Source: Siphonodentalium dalli
Taxonomy: Eukaryota > Mollusca > Scaphopoda > Gadilida > Siphonodentaliidae
Length of the DNA stretch: 64,000 bases
Direction of reading: 5' to 3'
Assembly: GCA_032622095.1 (NCBI GenBank)
Contig: CP136063.1
Location: forward strand, 8,041,814 to 8,105,813
A program made the position numbers and the translations under genes. Under the pieces are notes generated by a model. The model had not been told where the DNA came from. It was given only the letters and a program-made list of their open reading frames with translations, and ran no database searches. Position 1 is the stretch's first letter; every line of letters starts with the position of its first letter. This document shows, piece by piece, positions 1-10,436 of this stretch.

Positions 1-1000
1 GAGGCTCCCAGAGGGTGAATTTAGTGATGCTATCCCACACAGCGGCCTAGGATAACCAAATTCACCCTCTGGAGACCTCATTCTGCTTAATAGGCCTCAT
101 CTTCTGGGAAGTATCTATAGTATCAAATTAACATTGTTGTTAGTTACATTTCCCTTCTAGGAAGTTTCTATATCCCCTAATTTGCAGAAGATAAATTCAT
201 AATTAAGGTGCCCAATGGGTGAACATCACCAACTTCAACTGGGAAACTTCAATCTTATTCTAGGTCTTCCATAGCAGTTGAGGGCCTTGCTCCCAAAGGG
301 TGAATTTAGTGATGCTATCCCACACCGCAGCCTAACATCACCAAATTCACCCTCTGGGGACCTCATTCTGCTTACGCCTCATCTTCTGGGAAGTATCTAT
401 AGTATCAAATTAACATTGTTGTTAGTTACATTTCCCTTCTGGGAAGTTTCTATATCCCCTAATTTGCAGAAGATCAATTCATAATTAAGGTGCCCAATGG
501 GTGAACATCACCAACTTCAACTGGGGAACTTCAATCTTATTCTAGGTCTTCCATAGCAGTTGAGGGCCTTTTCAGAATGAGGTCCCCAGAGGGTGAATTT
601 AGTGATGCTAGCCCACTGTGCGGGATAGCGTCACTAAATTCACCGCTCTGGGGACCTCATTCTGCAAATGACAGACACACTATCACACTATTTCAAGGCT
701 TGATTGTATAATACATTGTGTTGCTTGAGGCCAGACATGCACAATGTAGGAACAGACACGTTTTTTGTGATGCTATCCCACACAGCGGGCTAGCATCACC
801 AAATTCACCCTCTGGATATATGATTCTGCTTAGGCCTCATCTTCTGGGAAGTATCTATAGTATCAAATTTACATTGTTGTTAGTTAAATTTCCCTTCTAG
901 GAAGTTTCTATATCCCCTAATTTGCAGAAGATAAAATTCATAAATGAGGTGCCCAATGGGTGAATATCACCAACTTCAACTGGGGAACTTAAATCTTATC
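1..1000. repeat. Diverged ~285-bp interspersed/tandem repeat, about three copies
   Basis: The phrase GGGAAGTATCTATAGTATC recurs near 106, 388 and 846. The flanking text (CACCAAATTCACCCTCTGG before it, TTGCAGAAGATAAATTCAT after it) recurs with it. Spacing of the first two copies is 282 bp, and the third follows an inserted hairpin segment. Short open frames at 278-484 and 718-900 are translations of this repeat and carry no protein signature. I see no gene here. Confidence 0.75.
573..664. repeat. 92-bp near-perfect hairpin within the 285-bp repeat
   Basis: Arms of about 39 bp begin CAGAATGAGGTCCCCAGAGG and end with its complement CCTCATTCTG. They differ by one substitution and one inserted base and are separated by a ~14-bp loop. 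Degenerate forms of the same hairpin (GGTGAATTTAGTGATGC with its complement) sit at 1-90 and 290-370. The hairpin therefore seems to be a core of the repeat family rather than an independent insertion. Confidence 0.7.
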
Positions 1001-2560
1001 CTTATCAGATTTGTGAAAATGGGATCACAATGTCAAATAAGGGCAGAGCCAGAGACTTAACTATTTCACTACATAGTAATTCTTAAAATATGTTTGCAAG
1101 AACTAGTTGGCTTATATAATAGAATGGAATGTTCTTCCTTGACTGCAATTCAGATTTTTTTAAATGGGGTCACCTGGTCAAATAAGGGCCAAGCGAAGGA
1201 CAGTTTCCCTCTTGATATGCTTCCTTCACAAGGACCATCAGGTCTATTTTACTGATATTTATGATATGTATGAAGGGTTCTTTGGTGTGTGTGGGATTAA
1301 AATTTATTCAGATGTGGTCACCAGGTTAAATAGGGTGGGACCAGGGACATAAATCTATGTCTCTATAGTAATTCTTAAAATGTCTTCTCAAGAGAGTTTG
1401 GACTATTTAGCTTACATATAGTATGGATGAATCAGGATCCTTTAGTGACTGAGATTCAGATTTGTTAAAATGAGGTCAACCTATCAAGAAATGGCAGGCT
1501 ATGGGGAGTTAACACTTTTGTGTCTAATAAAATCATTGAAATACCAAATTCATTAAAACATCTACCTTGGAACCACCTGACTGATTGGTCTGACATACAT
1601 GTATTGTTTTGGGTCCATGGATAATTGGGCTTCAATCATGTCTAAATGGTTTTAGAAAAAGGCGCTTGTGAGATTGGAAATTTCCAACAATTGAGAAAGT
1701 TGTGTCGGTTGTGAAATTCCAACCTAAGACTTGGGAGTCTGGAGCCCGGTCAGGAGGGGACTTGTTGAGCTGGAGGAGGGGGTGATCAGTAGTGTACAGT
1801 TGGCAATTTCAAGGTGGATATTTACCAATCTACATACTTGAAGTCTCTCTAGCCACATATCCTGTTTAAATCTACTTCTTTTAAAGTGATTATGAAAAGT
1901 GCTGACTGTTTTGGTCTCCAGAGTCCCAGTCTTATCAGTCTTTGCAGTCTGGTGAGCGACCCCACAGTCATTGACTGTCTTGTTATGGAAACATACAGAT
2001 TTTTAAAAAACCTGGAACTCAATTATCCAAGGACCATCACAACAAATAATAAATCAATCAACAAGGTGGTATCAGAATATAATTCAGGAGATTCAGTGGT
2101 AATAGTCCAGTTCCTTTTTGTCTGGCTGACACCATCTGAACCCCATTCCTTCATACCAAATGTCAGATTAATCAGACAGGTTGTTCCAGAGAAGGTGATG
2201 TTTTGATGAGTGTCAGTAGTTTCATTGTGAGAAAAGAGCAATATCCCCTAGCTCTGTCCACCCCATTTCAACAAATCTGGATCCCAGTCACAAAAGAACT
2301 CTCCTTACCAAATATGAGCTGAATAATCTTGATGAAGATGTTTTAAGAATTATGATGGAGGAAGAGAGTTATGTACCTGGCACCGCCTCGATTTGACCAG
2401 GTGACCTCATTTGAAAAAAATTGTATCCAAGTCACCAAGGGAGCATCCACACCAAATATATGACCCCAATCGGTCTTATGCTTCTGGAGAAGATGTTTAA
2501 AGATTTATTGAAGGATGAATGGACGGGCAGACGAATAAATTATACAAGTGTAGAAGGATT
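1000..2560. repeat. Gene-free stretch with decayed ~290-bp repeats
   Basis: TAGTAATTCTTAAAAT recurs at about 1075 and 1365, and versions of a GGTCACCTGGTCAAATAAGG phrase recur near 1025, 1168, 1318 and 1463. Around 2500-2530 there is a GGACGGGCAGACG tail like the GGAC-rich ends of other elements in the window. The open frames at 1886-2206 and 2421-2690 show no recognisable domain, and the latter is mostly antisense to the exon at 2584-3105. Confidence 0.5.
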
Positions 2561-2583
2561 AGTATTCATTGTCAATAACTTAC

Positions 2584-3105
2584 ATCAACTGTGTCAGCTT
2601 TATCTCGAAGAGCATCCATATCTTTATAAAGATGACCAAACATCTCGGTTTCCGCTAACCTTTTACAGACAATGGAACTTTTATCACTAAAATTCCATAG
2701 TATCGAACGAATAGAAGTCAATGTTGGTCCACCTTTTGGCATTTCTGAAACTGCATCATCATAATAATCCCTCTTCAGCTGTTCCAGAATAAATGTATAA
2801 TAATCTACCACAGCTTCAACGAATCCAGCGTCTGCGAGCATGTTTCCTAAAACCTCATGCTCCTCGTCAGATTTATGAGCAAAATACAATTTATAATCAT
2901 CCTGCGCCTGCGTAAGCCTCTCATGAAAATGGCCAGTCTCTGGATCTTTCTTCTTACATAATTCAGTCATCGACTCGAAATTACTCTTAGACAGGCGTAA
3001 GCTTTGATACTTATTGTAAAGTTCCCTCTCTTGTCTGGAGAAGGCGTCAGAATGCTCAGAATCTGCATCATCTTGTTTCATTTCTTCTCTTTGATCCGAA
3101 TGCAT
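2584..3105 (-). CDS. Exon of an armadillo-like repeat protein (partial gene)
   Basis: A 174-residue open exon read on the minus strand. The N-terminal ~60 residues are charged and hydrophilic. They are followed by a helical region with a FVEAVVDYYTFILEQLKRDYY segment (about residues 93-113). A SIRSILWNFSDKSSIVCKRL segment (about residues 132-151) has the leucine/asparagine spacing of armadillo-type helices seen in large uncharacterised invertebrate proteins. The exon ends at a consensus phase-0 donor, GAT|GTAAGTT, with the intron starting at 2583. The ATG at 3105 may not be the true start: three sense codons upstream there is a possible acceptor (AACGTTTCAG|GAAACAG, exon edge about 3114), so the exon may be internal. 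The next exon is not in the window. The exon itself is well supported; the family name is inferred from sequence character. Confidence 0.6.
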
Positions 3106-3178
3106 TTCTGTTTCCTGAAACGTTTTTTAATGAATTTCAGAAAATATAGATAACATTAGACCCTTAAAAATAAAATAT

Positions 3179-3392
3179 CTGTGTTCTCAGGCAATTAGAT
3201 CTCAATTTTGAGATGAGGGAAGGAGGCTATTTAATTTTTTCTCAAAATGTGCAAAATTACTCAAGAAACCAAAAAAATTAAATTTTTGTTGTTCAAATCA
3301 AAAATTTTAACCAGAAAATATTTTTTTTTTTAATTTGACAAGACTTTTTAAAGGAACATTCCAGTGACGAGGGAGGTGCCTGAGAACACGGA
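3179..3392. mobile_element. Possible ~210-bp miniature inverted-repeat element
   Basis: GTGTTCTCAGGCA at 3181 and TGCCTGAGAACAC ending near 3390 form inverted termini around an A/T-rich interior with no coding potential. I could not define a clear target duplication, so class is unknown. Confidence 0.35.
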
Positions 3393-3489
3393 GTTTGTAT
3401 TTATTTGGCCTTATTCATTATAAACTTGTGAATGTAGTATGAGAATTACCTAGATCAGCTGACTTTGACCACCTCAACCTTGATGATAT

Positions 3490-4312
3490 GAGTTATAAGA
3501 TAGTTTTCTTAGGAGGTTGTCTATTTAAAACAAATCAAACTTTGGTAAAAAATCATTCAAAAATTGAAAATTGGAATGGTAGCCTGGTAGAGGAAAAACT
3601 GTGAAAAAATAATTGTTCTGTTGTCCATAAAAAAGATGCACATTAGAAATATATGGTCAACAATATCCTGAAGTTTCAATTCTTCACATTTGAAATTTTG
3701 GAAGGAGTTGATTACACAATAAAGGTACCCAAAATCAAAACAGTCAAAATTTACATTTTCACATTTAATAGTAACATATTGGTAACAATTAATATCCTAA
3801 AGTTTCAAATACACACCTGAAACTGTAAGAGGAGTTGATTACACACTGAAGGTAACCCAAATCAAAACGGTATAATTTGTTAAAAGTCAAGAAAGCAGAA
3901 TAACTTTGCACATTAGCAATATATGGATGCCTATATCCTAGTTTCAATCTCTACATTTTAAAAAGTGGGAGTTGCTTACACAATGAAGGTACCCAAAATC
4001 TAAATGGTCAAAACTTTAAAACTTTTTCTAAGTCAAGAATGGAATAACTTGGTGAAAATTATCTGTTGCACATCAGCAATATATTGGTAACAATATCTAG
4101 AGTTTCAATTCTCTACATTCTAAACTGAGGGAGGAGTTGATTACAAAATGAAGCAACCCATAATGTGTGATGGATAAACAAACAGATGGACAGAAGGACA
4201 CTTGAACAGACATACAAATGGCTAGATGGACAAACCGACAGACAAACAGACAGATGCAGTCAATCCAGTATACTCCCCATTTACTTTGAAAAGTTGGGGT
4301 ATAATTATATAA
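3490..4312. repeat. Decayed tandem-repeat element with GGAC-like tail
   Basis: Phrases of the type GGAGGAGTTGATTACACAATGAAGGTACCC recur at about 3705, 3830, 3967 and 4132 (130-165-bp units). The array runs into GATGGACAGAAGGACAC and GACAGACAAACAGACAG near 4180-4255. It then ends in CCAGTATACTCCCC..GGGGTATAATTA, a small inverted end. The same phrases occur in better-preserved form at 45.0-45.7 kb, so this is an old copy of that family. Confidence 0.55.
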
Positions 4313-5445
4313 ATGTACTAAATTCCATTGAATTCTGATTGATAGTCAAAATTATCCTGACAACCTGGATGGACGAAATGATAGTTTTGGGACTTCCAGT
4401 TTGTGGGACCTCAGCAAGAGTTATGAGACTTCCATATTGTGTTTGTACGGACTGCCTCTTCTGGGACTAAACCACAAAATACCAAGTTTTTTAAATTGAC
4501 CAAACATGTTTCTGGGAATTTTTCCAGTTTATGAGACTTTTCAAAAGTCTCAAAACAATAAGGTATCTCTCCAGGAGTGTCCAATACTGTCCATGTCAAA
4601 AGATGTCCATGGTGTACTGGGACTTATGTCTGAATTCAATTTTAACATGTCTGTGAGACTTAATAATGAGATAACTGATATACATTAAATTTGTGGGATG
4701 TCTCATGGGCCAGAAAAAAGTCCCAGAACATACCATTTGCACAGACGGACGAATGCCAGACAAGCTGAATTTGAAATAGTTCTCCTTCGGCAAACAAAAA
4801 GATGGACAACTCCAGAATTGAGAATGTAAATTCGGCCCCTCCATACAAACTGTGCTGCGATATATAATATGTACCCTAATAGATCAACACATGTCACAAA
4901 AGCGATAACACAGTTTAATTCAATTCACAGCAAATTATCTGGTTATATGTGGTCCTGCTAATTTGCTTTGATGATGGTGGGTCCTGCTGAATTGCTTTGA
5001 TGCTGGTAGGGCAACGAAGATAATCCATTACATTTCTAAAACATTCAAAGTCATATATATTGTAAAATATTTAAATAATGAAACTTTTGTTTGTTGCAAA
5101 CCGCCCATAATATCAAAAACGCTGTCACTATCATTTTGCAAATACCTGTCAGAGCGGCTATTATTAAAATATTTAATAAAAATATATATGTTCAATAATG
5201 TATCGTGCAAACTAACCTTTTCTCAATACACTGCAAAATGACAAATTTAGAAAAAAAATAATGGTATATTTTCGTAAAAGCATCAAAGCAAATTTGCACA
5301 ATAATTTGGCCATCCATTATCCTGTGGTGTGGTTTATCAAGCAATTAGTGCAGCACACATATCCTAATCAGACAATGATAAATCAGTCCTGGCATCAATC
5401 ATGAGTGGAGTACATGGTTAATTGAGAGCTAATCCTTGCTCATCT
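4313..5445. other. Gene-free AT-rich stretch
   Basis: I see no supported gene. Small internal repeats are present (for example GGTCCTGCTAATTTGCTTTGATG and a variant about 48 bp later), and there are several overlapping short open frames on both strands at 4411-4897, none with conserved motifs or splice logic. Confidence 0.4.
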
Positions 5446-5448
5446 GAA

Positions 5449-6312
5449 TGAAAGTGTCAATGACACTGTAGCTCAACCTATGTAGGGGAATACTTTAATG
5501 GTTGACAGTCAATGGAGGAATAGGAAAGGTGCTAATTGAAATGTCTAACCTGTGCCAAAGGATTTAGTCATGCAAAGAGTAAAATCCAAGATGGCTGCTG
5601 GCAGCCATGTTTTTTGGCCGAATGACCCCAAAACGACTCGTTCCCATCTACATGTCATTGTTAACATCCATGACAAATTTCATGAAGATCTGACCAAAGC
5701 TACGACCTGTAGCCCGCGCCAAAGAATTTAGTCATGCAAAGAGTACAATCCAAGATGGCTGCTGGCGGCCATGTTTTTCGGCCGAACAACCCCAAAATCA
5801 CTCGTTCCCATCTACATGTCATTGTTAACATCCATGACAAAATTTCATGAAGATCTGACCAAAGCCACGACCTGTAGCCCGCGCCAAAGGATTTAGTCAT
5901 GCAAAGAGTAAAATCCAAGATGGCTGCTGGCGGCCATGTTTTTTGGCCGAACGACCCCAAGATGACTCGTTCCCATCTACATGTCAATATTAACATCCAT
6001 GACAAATTTCATGATGATCAGACAAACAGTACGACCTGTAGCCCGCGCCAATCCAATGGATTGAATTTTAAAATCCAAGATGGCCACCAGCGGCCATGTT
6101 TTTTGGCCGAATGACCCCAAAATGACTCGTTCCCATCTACATGTCAATGTCAACATTCATGACAAATTTCATAAAGATCAGACCAAAGGTACGACCTGTA
6201 GCCCGCGCCAAAGGAAATTGTTGACGGACACACGCACACACGGACACACACACACGGACGACGGACGCCAAACCATGGCAATAGCTCAAACTTACAAAGT
6301 AAGTTGAGCTAA
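5449..6312. mobile_element. Non-autonomous element with ~160-bp internal tandem repeats (copy 1)
   Basis: The left end carries GTGTCAATGACACTGTAGCTC and a TAGCTCAACCTATG terminus. The right end has AGTAAGTTGAGCTA at 6299-6311, forming a short inverted terminus. The interior has four units of ~160-165 bp beginning near 5552, 5710, 5880 and 6046, each with AAATCCAAGATGGC.., GGCCATGTTTTTTGGCCGAA, ATGACTCGTTCCCATCTACA and ACGACCTGTAGCCCGCG. A (CACACGGA)n/GGACG tail precedes the right end. Open frames on either strand (5700-6114) only read through the repeat. The terminal and tail layout is shared by other families in this window. Confidence 0.7.
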
Positions 6313-6430
6313 TAAACTGTTCATTATTCCAGTCTGATTGGTGCCTTGAAGTGTTCCAACTTCTGGTTCTGGCAAAAGTGCTAACCACTTAAATAATTAA
6401 ACCAGGCTCCTCACCATTTAACAATATAAG

Positions 6431-8601
6431 TAATATGAAAGTGTCAATGACACTGTAGCTCAACTTAGGTAGGGGAATAATTTAATGGTCGACAGTAAAT
6501 GGAGGAATAGGAAAAGTGCTAATTGAAATGTCTAAGTAAGACTAGACAAGCCTTAAAATAATTTTTATTTGACTGCCTGCCATTTTTTATCACCCGAAAT
6601 AATGTCAAGTGAAACTAATAATGATTTATTATCTCCCAAGTATATTTTCTTTTCTCAATTGTCACGTTTTTACTATAAATAATGCCAATCTAATCTGGCA
6701 ACAAAATCAAACATGCTTGCCAAATTCATGCTCATTTCTAAGGGTATAGGAAATACTCATTCAATAAGATATCCAATTCCAATATTTTGTAGACATCCAA
6801 GTTCTAATAATCATATATCTGAAAAAAGACTGATTTTGGCCAAAAAAAAGTAATTAAAAACTACTCTCCAATAGAATAATTTTCATTTAACAGCACACTA
6901 TTTCAATTTATTTCGCAAAAATCACATTACGAGTGATATTTTCCTTAAAAATATGTCAATATTTCAACCTGACATTATGTCAGACAGTTTTAAAGCAGAG
7001 CCTGACAACCTATACAAATTTGAATTTGGTGTCTGACAAATGTCCGTGTCAGACCACTTATTTTAAGCCTTGAGACTAGATGTACATGTCAATATCAACA
7101 TTCATAACAGGTTTCATAATGATCGGATCAGAGATGTGGTGATTATGGTGTGCCAAAGGATTTATTGATGCAAAGAGTAAATTCTAAAATGGCCACCGGC
7201 AGCCATGTTTTTTTCCGAATTACCCCAAAAAGACTTGTTCCCATCTACAGCCTTTACAAATCTCATAATGATCTGATCAAAGGTATGACATGTAGCCTGT
7301 GCCAATGGATTTAGTCATGCAAAGAGTAAAATCCAAGATGGCTGCTGGTGGCCATGTTTTTCGGCTGAACGACCCCAAAATGACTCGTTTCAATCTACAT
7401 GTCATTGTTAACATACATGACAAATTTCTTGAAGTTCCGACCAAAGCTACGACCTGTAGCCCGCACCAAAGGATTTATTCATGCAAAGAGTAAAATCCAA
7501 TATGGCTGCTGGCGGACATGTTTTTTAGCCAAACGACCCCAAAATGACTCGTTTCCCATCTACATGTTAATATTAACAACCATGATAAATATCATGATGA
7601 TCAGACAAACAGTACGACCTGTAGCCCGTGCCAATGGATTGAATTTTGAAATCCAAGATGGCTGCCAGCGGCCATGTTTTTTTGCCGTATGACCCCAAAA
7701 TGACTCGTTCCCATATACATGTCAATGTCAACATTCGTGACAAAATTCATAAAGATCAGACCATAGGTACGACCTGTAGCCCTCGCCAAAGGATTTAGTC
7801 ATGCAAAGAGTAAAATCCATGATGGCTGCTGGCGGCCATGTTTTTTGGCCGAACAACCCCAAAATCACTCGTTCCCATCTACATCTCATTGTTAACATCC
7901 ATGACAAATTTCATGAAGTTCTGATCAAAACTACGACCTGTAGCCTGCGCCAAAGGATTTAGTCATGCAAAGAGTAAAATCCAAGATGGCTGCCAGCGGC
8001 CATGTTTTTTGGCCGAACGACCCCAAAATGACTCGTTCCCATCTAAATGTCAATATTAACATCCATGACAAATTTCATAATGATCAGACGAACAGTACGA
8101 CCTGTAGCCCGCACCAATGGATTGAATTTTGAAATCCAAAATGGCCACCAGCGGCCATGTTTTTTGGCCGAATGACCCCAAAATGACTCGTTCCCATCTA
8201 CATGTCAATGTCAACATTCATGACAAATTTCATAAAGGTCAGACCAAAGGTACGACCTGTAGTCCAGCGCCAAAGGATTTAGTCATGCAAAGAGTAAAAT
8301 CCAAGATGGCTGCTGGCGGCCATGTTTTTTGGCCGAACAACCCCAAAATCACTCGTTCCCATCTACATGTCATTGTTAACATCCATAACAAATTTCATGA
8401 AGTTCCGATAAAAACTACGACCTGTAGCCTGCGCCAAATGATTTAGTCATGCAAAGAGTAAAATCCAAGATGGCTGCTGACGGCCATGTTTTTTGGCCGA
8501 ACGATCCCAAAATGACTCGTTCCCATCTACATGTCAATATTAACATCCATGACAAATTTCATGATGATCAAACGAACAGTACGACCTGTAGCCCGCGCCG
8601 A
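6431..8601. mobile_element. Second copy of the ~160-bp tandem-repeat element, right end missing
   Basis: It starts with the same left terminus as the copy at 5449 (GTGTCAATGACACTGTAGCTC). It is interrupted by a hAT miniature element (6547-7072) and continues as about nine ~160-bp units up to 8601. There the sequence passes directly into a decayed coding region without the GGAC tail or inverted right terminus. Either the element is truncated or recombination joined the array to that gene. Confidence 0.65.
6547..7072. mobile_element. 526-bp hAT-type miniature element
   Basis: Terminal inverted repeats are CAAGCCTTAAAATAA on the left and the complement of CAAGGCTTAAAATAA on the right. A perfect 8-bp direct repeat AGACTAGA flanks it at 6539-6546 and 7073-7080, the target-site length of hAT transposases. 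No open frame of note lies inside, so it is non-autonomous. It sits inside the left part of the tandem-repeat element and so is younger than that copy. Confidence 0.85.
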
Positions 8602-9127
8602 TGTTGAGACTGCGGACATGCGTGGTGTTACAGCCATGAAGGAATTTGTTAAGAGGATCGAACCACAAGATAGCAAGATAGAAATTGAGTACAAAGATCC
8701 AATCAAGAAACAACCAGTTTATTCATTCCAAGACCAAAAAGATACCAAGAAATCTTTTTCGATTGTTGAGGATGAAAACTGTTTGTTTCAGAAAAATGTA
8801 AATGTTCTTTATATTTCCAGCAAGGAACAATTTATTCAAAATGTGGAATCATGGATCACAATGTAAAAACATTGGCAAGTGAATTAAGACCCTATTTATA
8901 TGTCCATCTTCCTGCATTCCACGTACTAACTGGTTGTGATTATACTCAGCCATTCTATGGTAGATCCAAGTCCACAGTCTTATAAAAGGTTGTTAACATG
9001 TTCACTGCCGAAAACCAATGGGTAATTCCATCCCGTATGCCAACATGGGATTTGATATTTTGCCGATAGTAGATGATATTTTACGTATGTATGAGTAATG
9101 GTTCGACCAATATCGGGTCATATAATG

Positions 9128-9486
9128 CTGAAACATGTTATAAGACTACTACGAGATAACTCATAGTCGGCACCTGGGACGGAATTTATTAGTGTTTCAT
9201 CCCTGGTGCCAGCTACGAGTTATCTCGTAGGTAAATACAATTACGTTGTCAGTGTCTTAGATGACGAAGAGTGCTATACATGTACAAGCATATCGTATGT
9301 AAGACATGGTAAATGAATTTATATATGACAAATTGGTACAGACTATGTCGAATAAGACGTCAAAAAACATAATATGTATTTACCTACACGTTATCTCGTA
9401 GCTGGCACCAGCGATGACCACTGGTGAGTTTCATCCCAGGTGCCGACTACGAGTTATATCGTAGGAGCTTTATAACACGTTTCATC
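9128..9486. mobile_element. Inverted-repeat insertion with CTACGAG-TTATCTCGTAG arms
   Basis: Left arm about 9128-9255 and right arm about 9362-9486 are inverted copies. Both contain a TAGTCGGCACCTGGGA block and a TGGTGCCAGCTACGAGTTATC-type block, and both end in AACACGTTT/AAACATGTT. They flank ~105 bp of A/T-rich DNA. The insertion interrupts the decayed gene. Related short palindromes lie nearby at 9795 and 9838. Family unknown. Confidence 0.6.
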
Positions 9487-9794
9487 TTTCATTTGATCGA
9501 CAAAAATTGTATAAAGCACGATAATTCCTTTATATATACACAATGTGTCCTGGAATGGTCTAGTTGCACATGTATATCATGGTTCAGGGACGAACAGAAG
9601 AGGTCCTGGTGAATTCGAGTATCCTACCAATATTTCTAAGTGGACCCCACCCCTTATTCGGGCTGTGGGAATCTTTGTATCTCAAGCCATCGTAATTATA
9701 CATAAAAAGTTGATTAATGGGATCGTTGGGCATATATTGGCGCATACACCAACATTGCTTGCGGTTTGTGTTATTATTTATGTGGTATGAACAT

Positions 9795-9857
9795 TACTAC
9801 GAGTTAACTCGTAGTAGCAGTCGCCATAGAACCGTTTACTACGAGTTAACTCGTAGT
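9795..9857. repeat. Two copies of a perfect palindrome (CTACGAGTTAACTCGTAG core)
   Basis: The 18-nt core is at 9797-9814, within a 22-nt perfect palindrome at 9795-9816. It recurs as a 20-nt perfect palindrome at 9838-9857. The intervening ~22 bp is different sequence. The same TACGAG..CTCGTA motif builds the arms of the insertion at 9128-9486. Confidence 0.8.
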
Positions 9858-10072
9858 GGCAGTGAACGTGTTAAACAACAAAGTGTGTTGGACAAGCTGT
9901 CCAGTCTGAGTACTAACACACTAAATGTGAATGAAGTTGTTGATTTTATTCTGCATATTATATACAACAGACCCGCATCAGAGACAACTCCTGGGGACTC
10001 TCGTTATGCTATGATTATTTCCAAAAAAGGCAGTTCAAAGAAGCATGCATCACTTAAGAGGCTCCCTCCAGA

Positions 10073-10436
10073 TACAATATTTTCCTAAATAAGTAAAATA
10101 TATATCTCCTAGAAGTATCTTGCCCACTGAACTATATGGTATATTATCCCAAGTAGGAGGGGTTAACTCTCCGAGTTGAAAAAACGGTACGAAATTCTAT
10201 GGTACATATCCTCTGTCATGTTCATGACACGTGTAATCACGTGATTTCTGACACGTAGTGAAGTATTCGCCATATTTTTATCCCCAGTAGGACATTCCTC
10301 GTGAGCGGGGTGGGTGCGAAACCCTGGGAGGGAGCTCAGCGTTCAGTGGGCAAGATACTTCTAGGAGATATATATTTTACTTATTTAGGAAAATATTGTA
10401 TCTCTGTCAAAGGTATCTTGCCCACTGAACTATATG
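10073..10436. repeat. Nested palindromic terminus cluster of the 10-15 kb element
   Basis: AGTATCTTGCCCACTGAAC at 10116 is met by its complement GTTCAGTGGGCAAGATACT near 10337-10355. The flanks outside (ATACAATATTTTCCTAAATA at 10075 and its complement near 10385-10400) are also inverted, giving a large palindrome. Immediately after it, GTCAAAGGTATCTTGCCCAC at about 10407 starts another copy of the same terminus, in the orientation that pairs with the end at 15.32 kb. This looks like an insertion of a related element, or a foldback rearrangement, at the left end. Confidence 0.6.

Larger units (their letters stand above)
8602..10090 (+). pseudogene. 5' part of a decayed transposon-type gene with LTGCDY motif
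   Basis: Coding character starts at the repeat junction and runs to 8850 (for example EFVKRIEPQDSKIEIEYKD). One frameshift near 8850 leads to a frame with LPAFHVLTGCDYTQPFYGRS at about 8908-8967. The TGCDY-F-G-K pattern is typical of a transposon-linked family common in invertebrate genomes and recalls the GCDY motif of FEN1-like nucleases (inference). After an inverted-repeat insertion (9128-9486), more coding character returns at 9545-9650 and 9850-10072, the latter ending in ASLKRLPPD. Typical family members continue from LPP into a helical region and a YGWxLVDG segment, which is found at 15.32-15.67 kb. Frameshifts, stops and two insertions make this a pseudogene. Confidence 0.55.

Noticed and set aside
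5700-8446. Several 60-110-codon frames with recurring KSKMAAGGHVFWPNDPKMTR text
   Set aside because: All are translations of the ~160-bp repeat units on one strand or the other.
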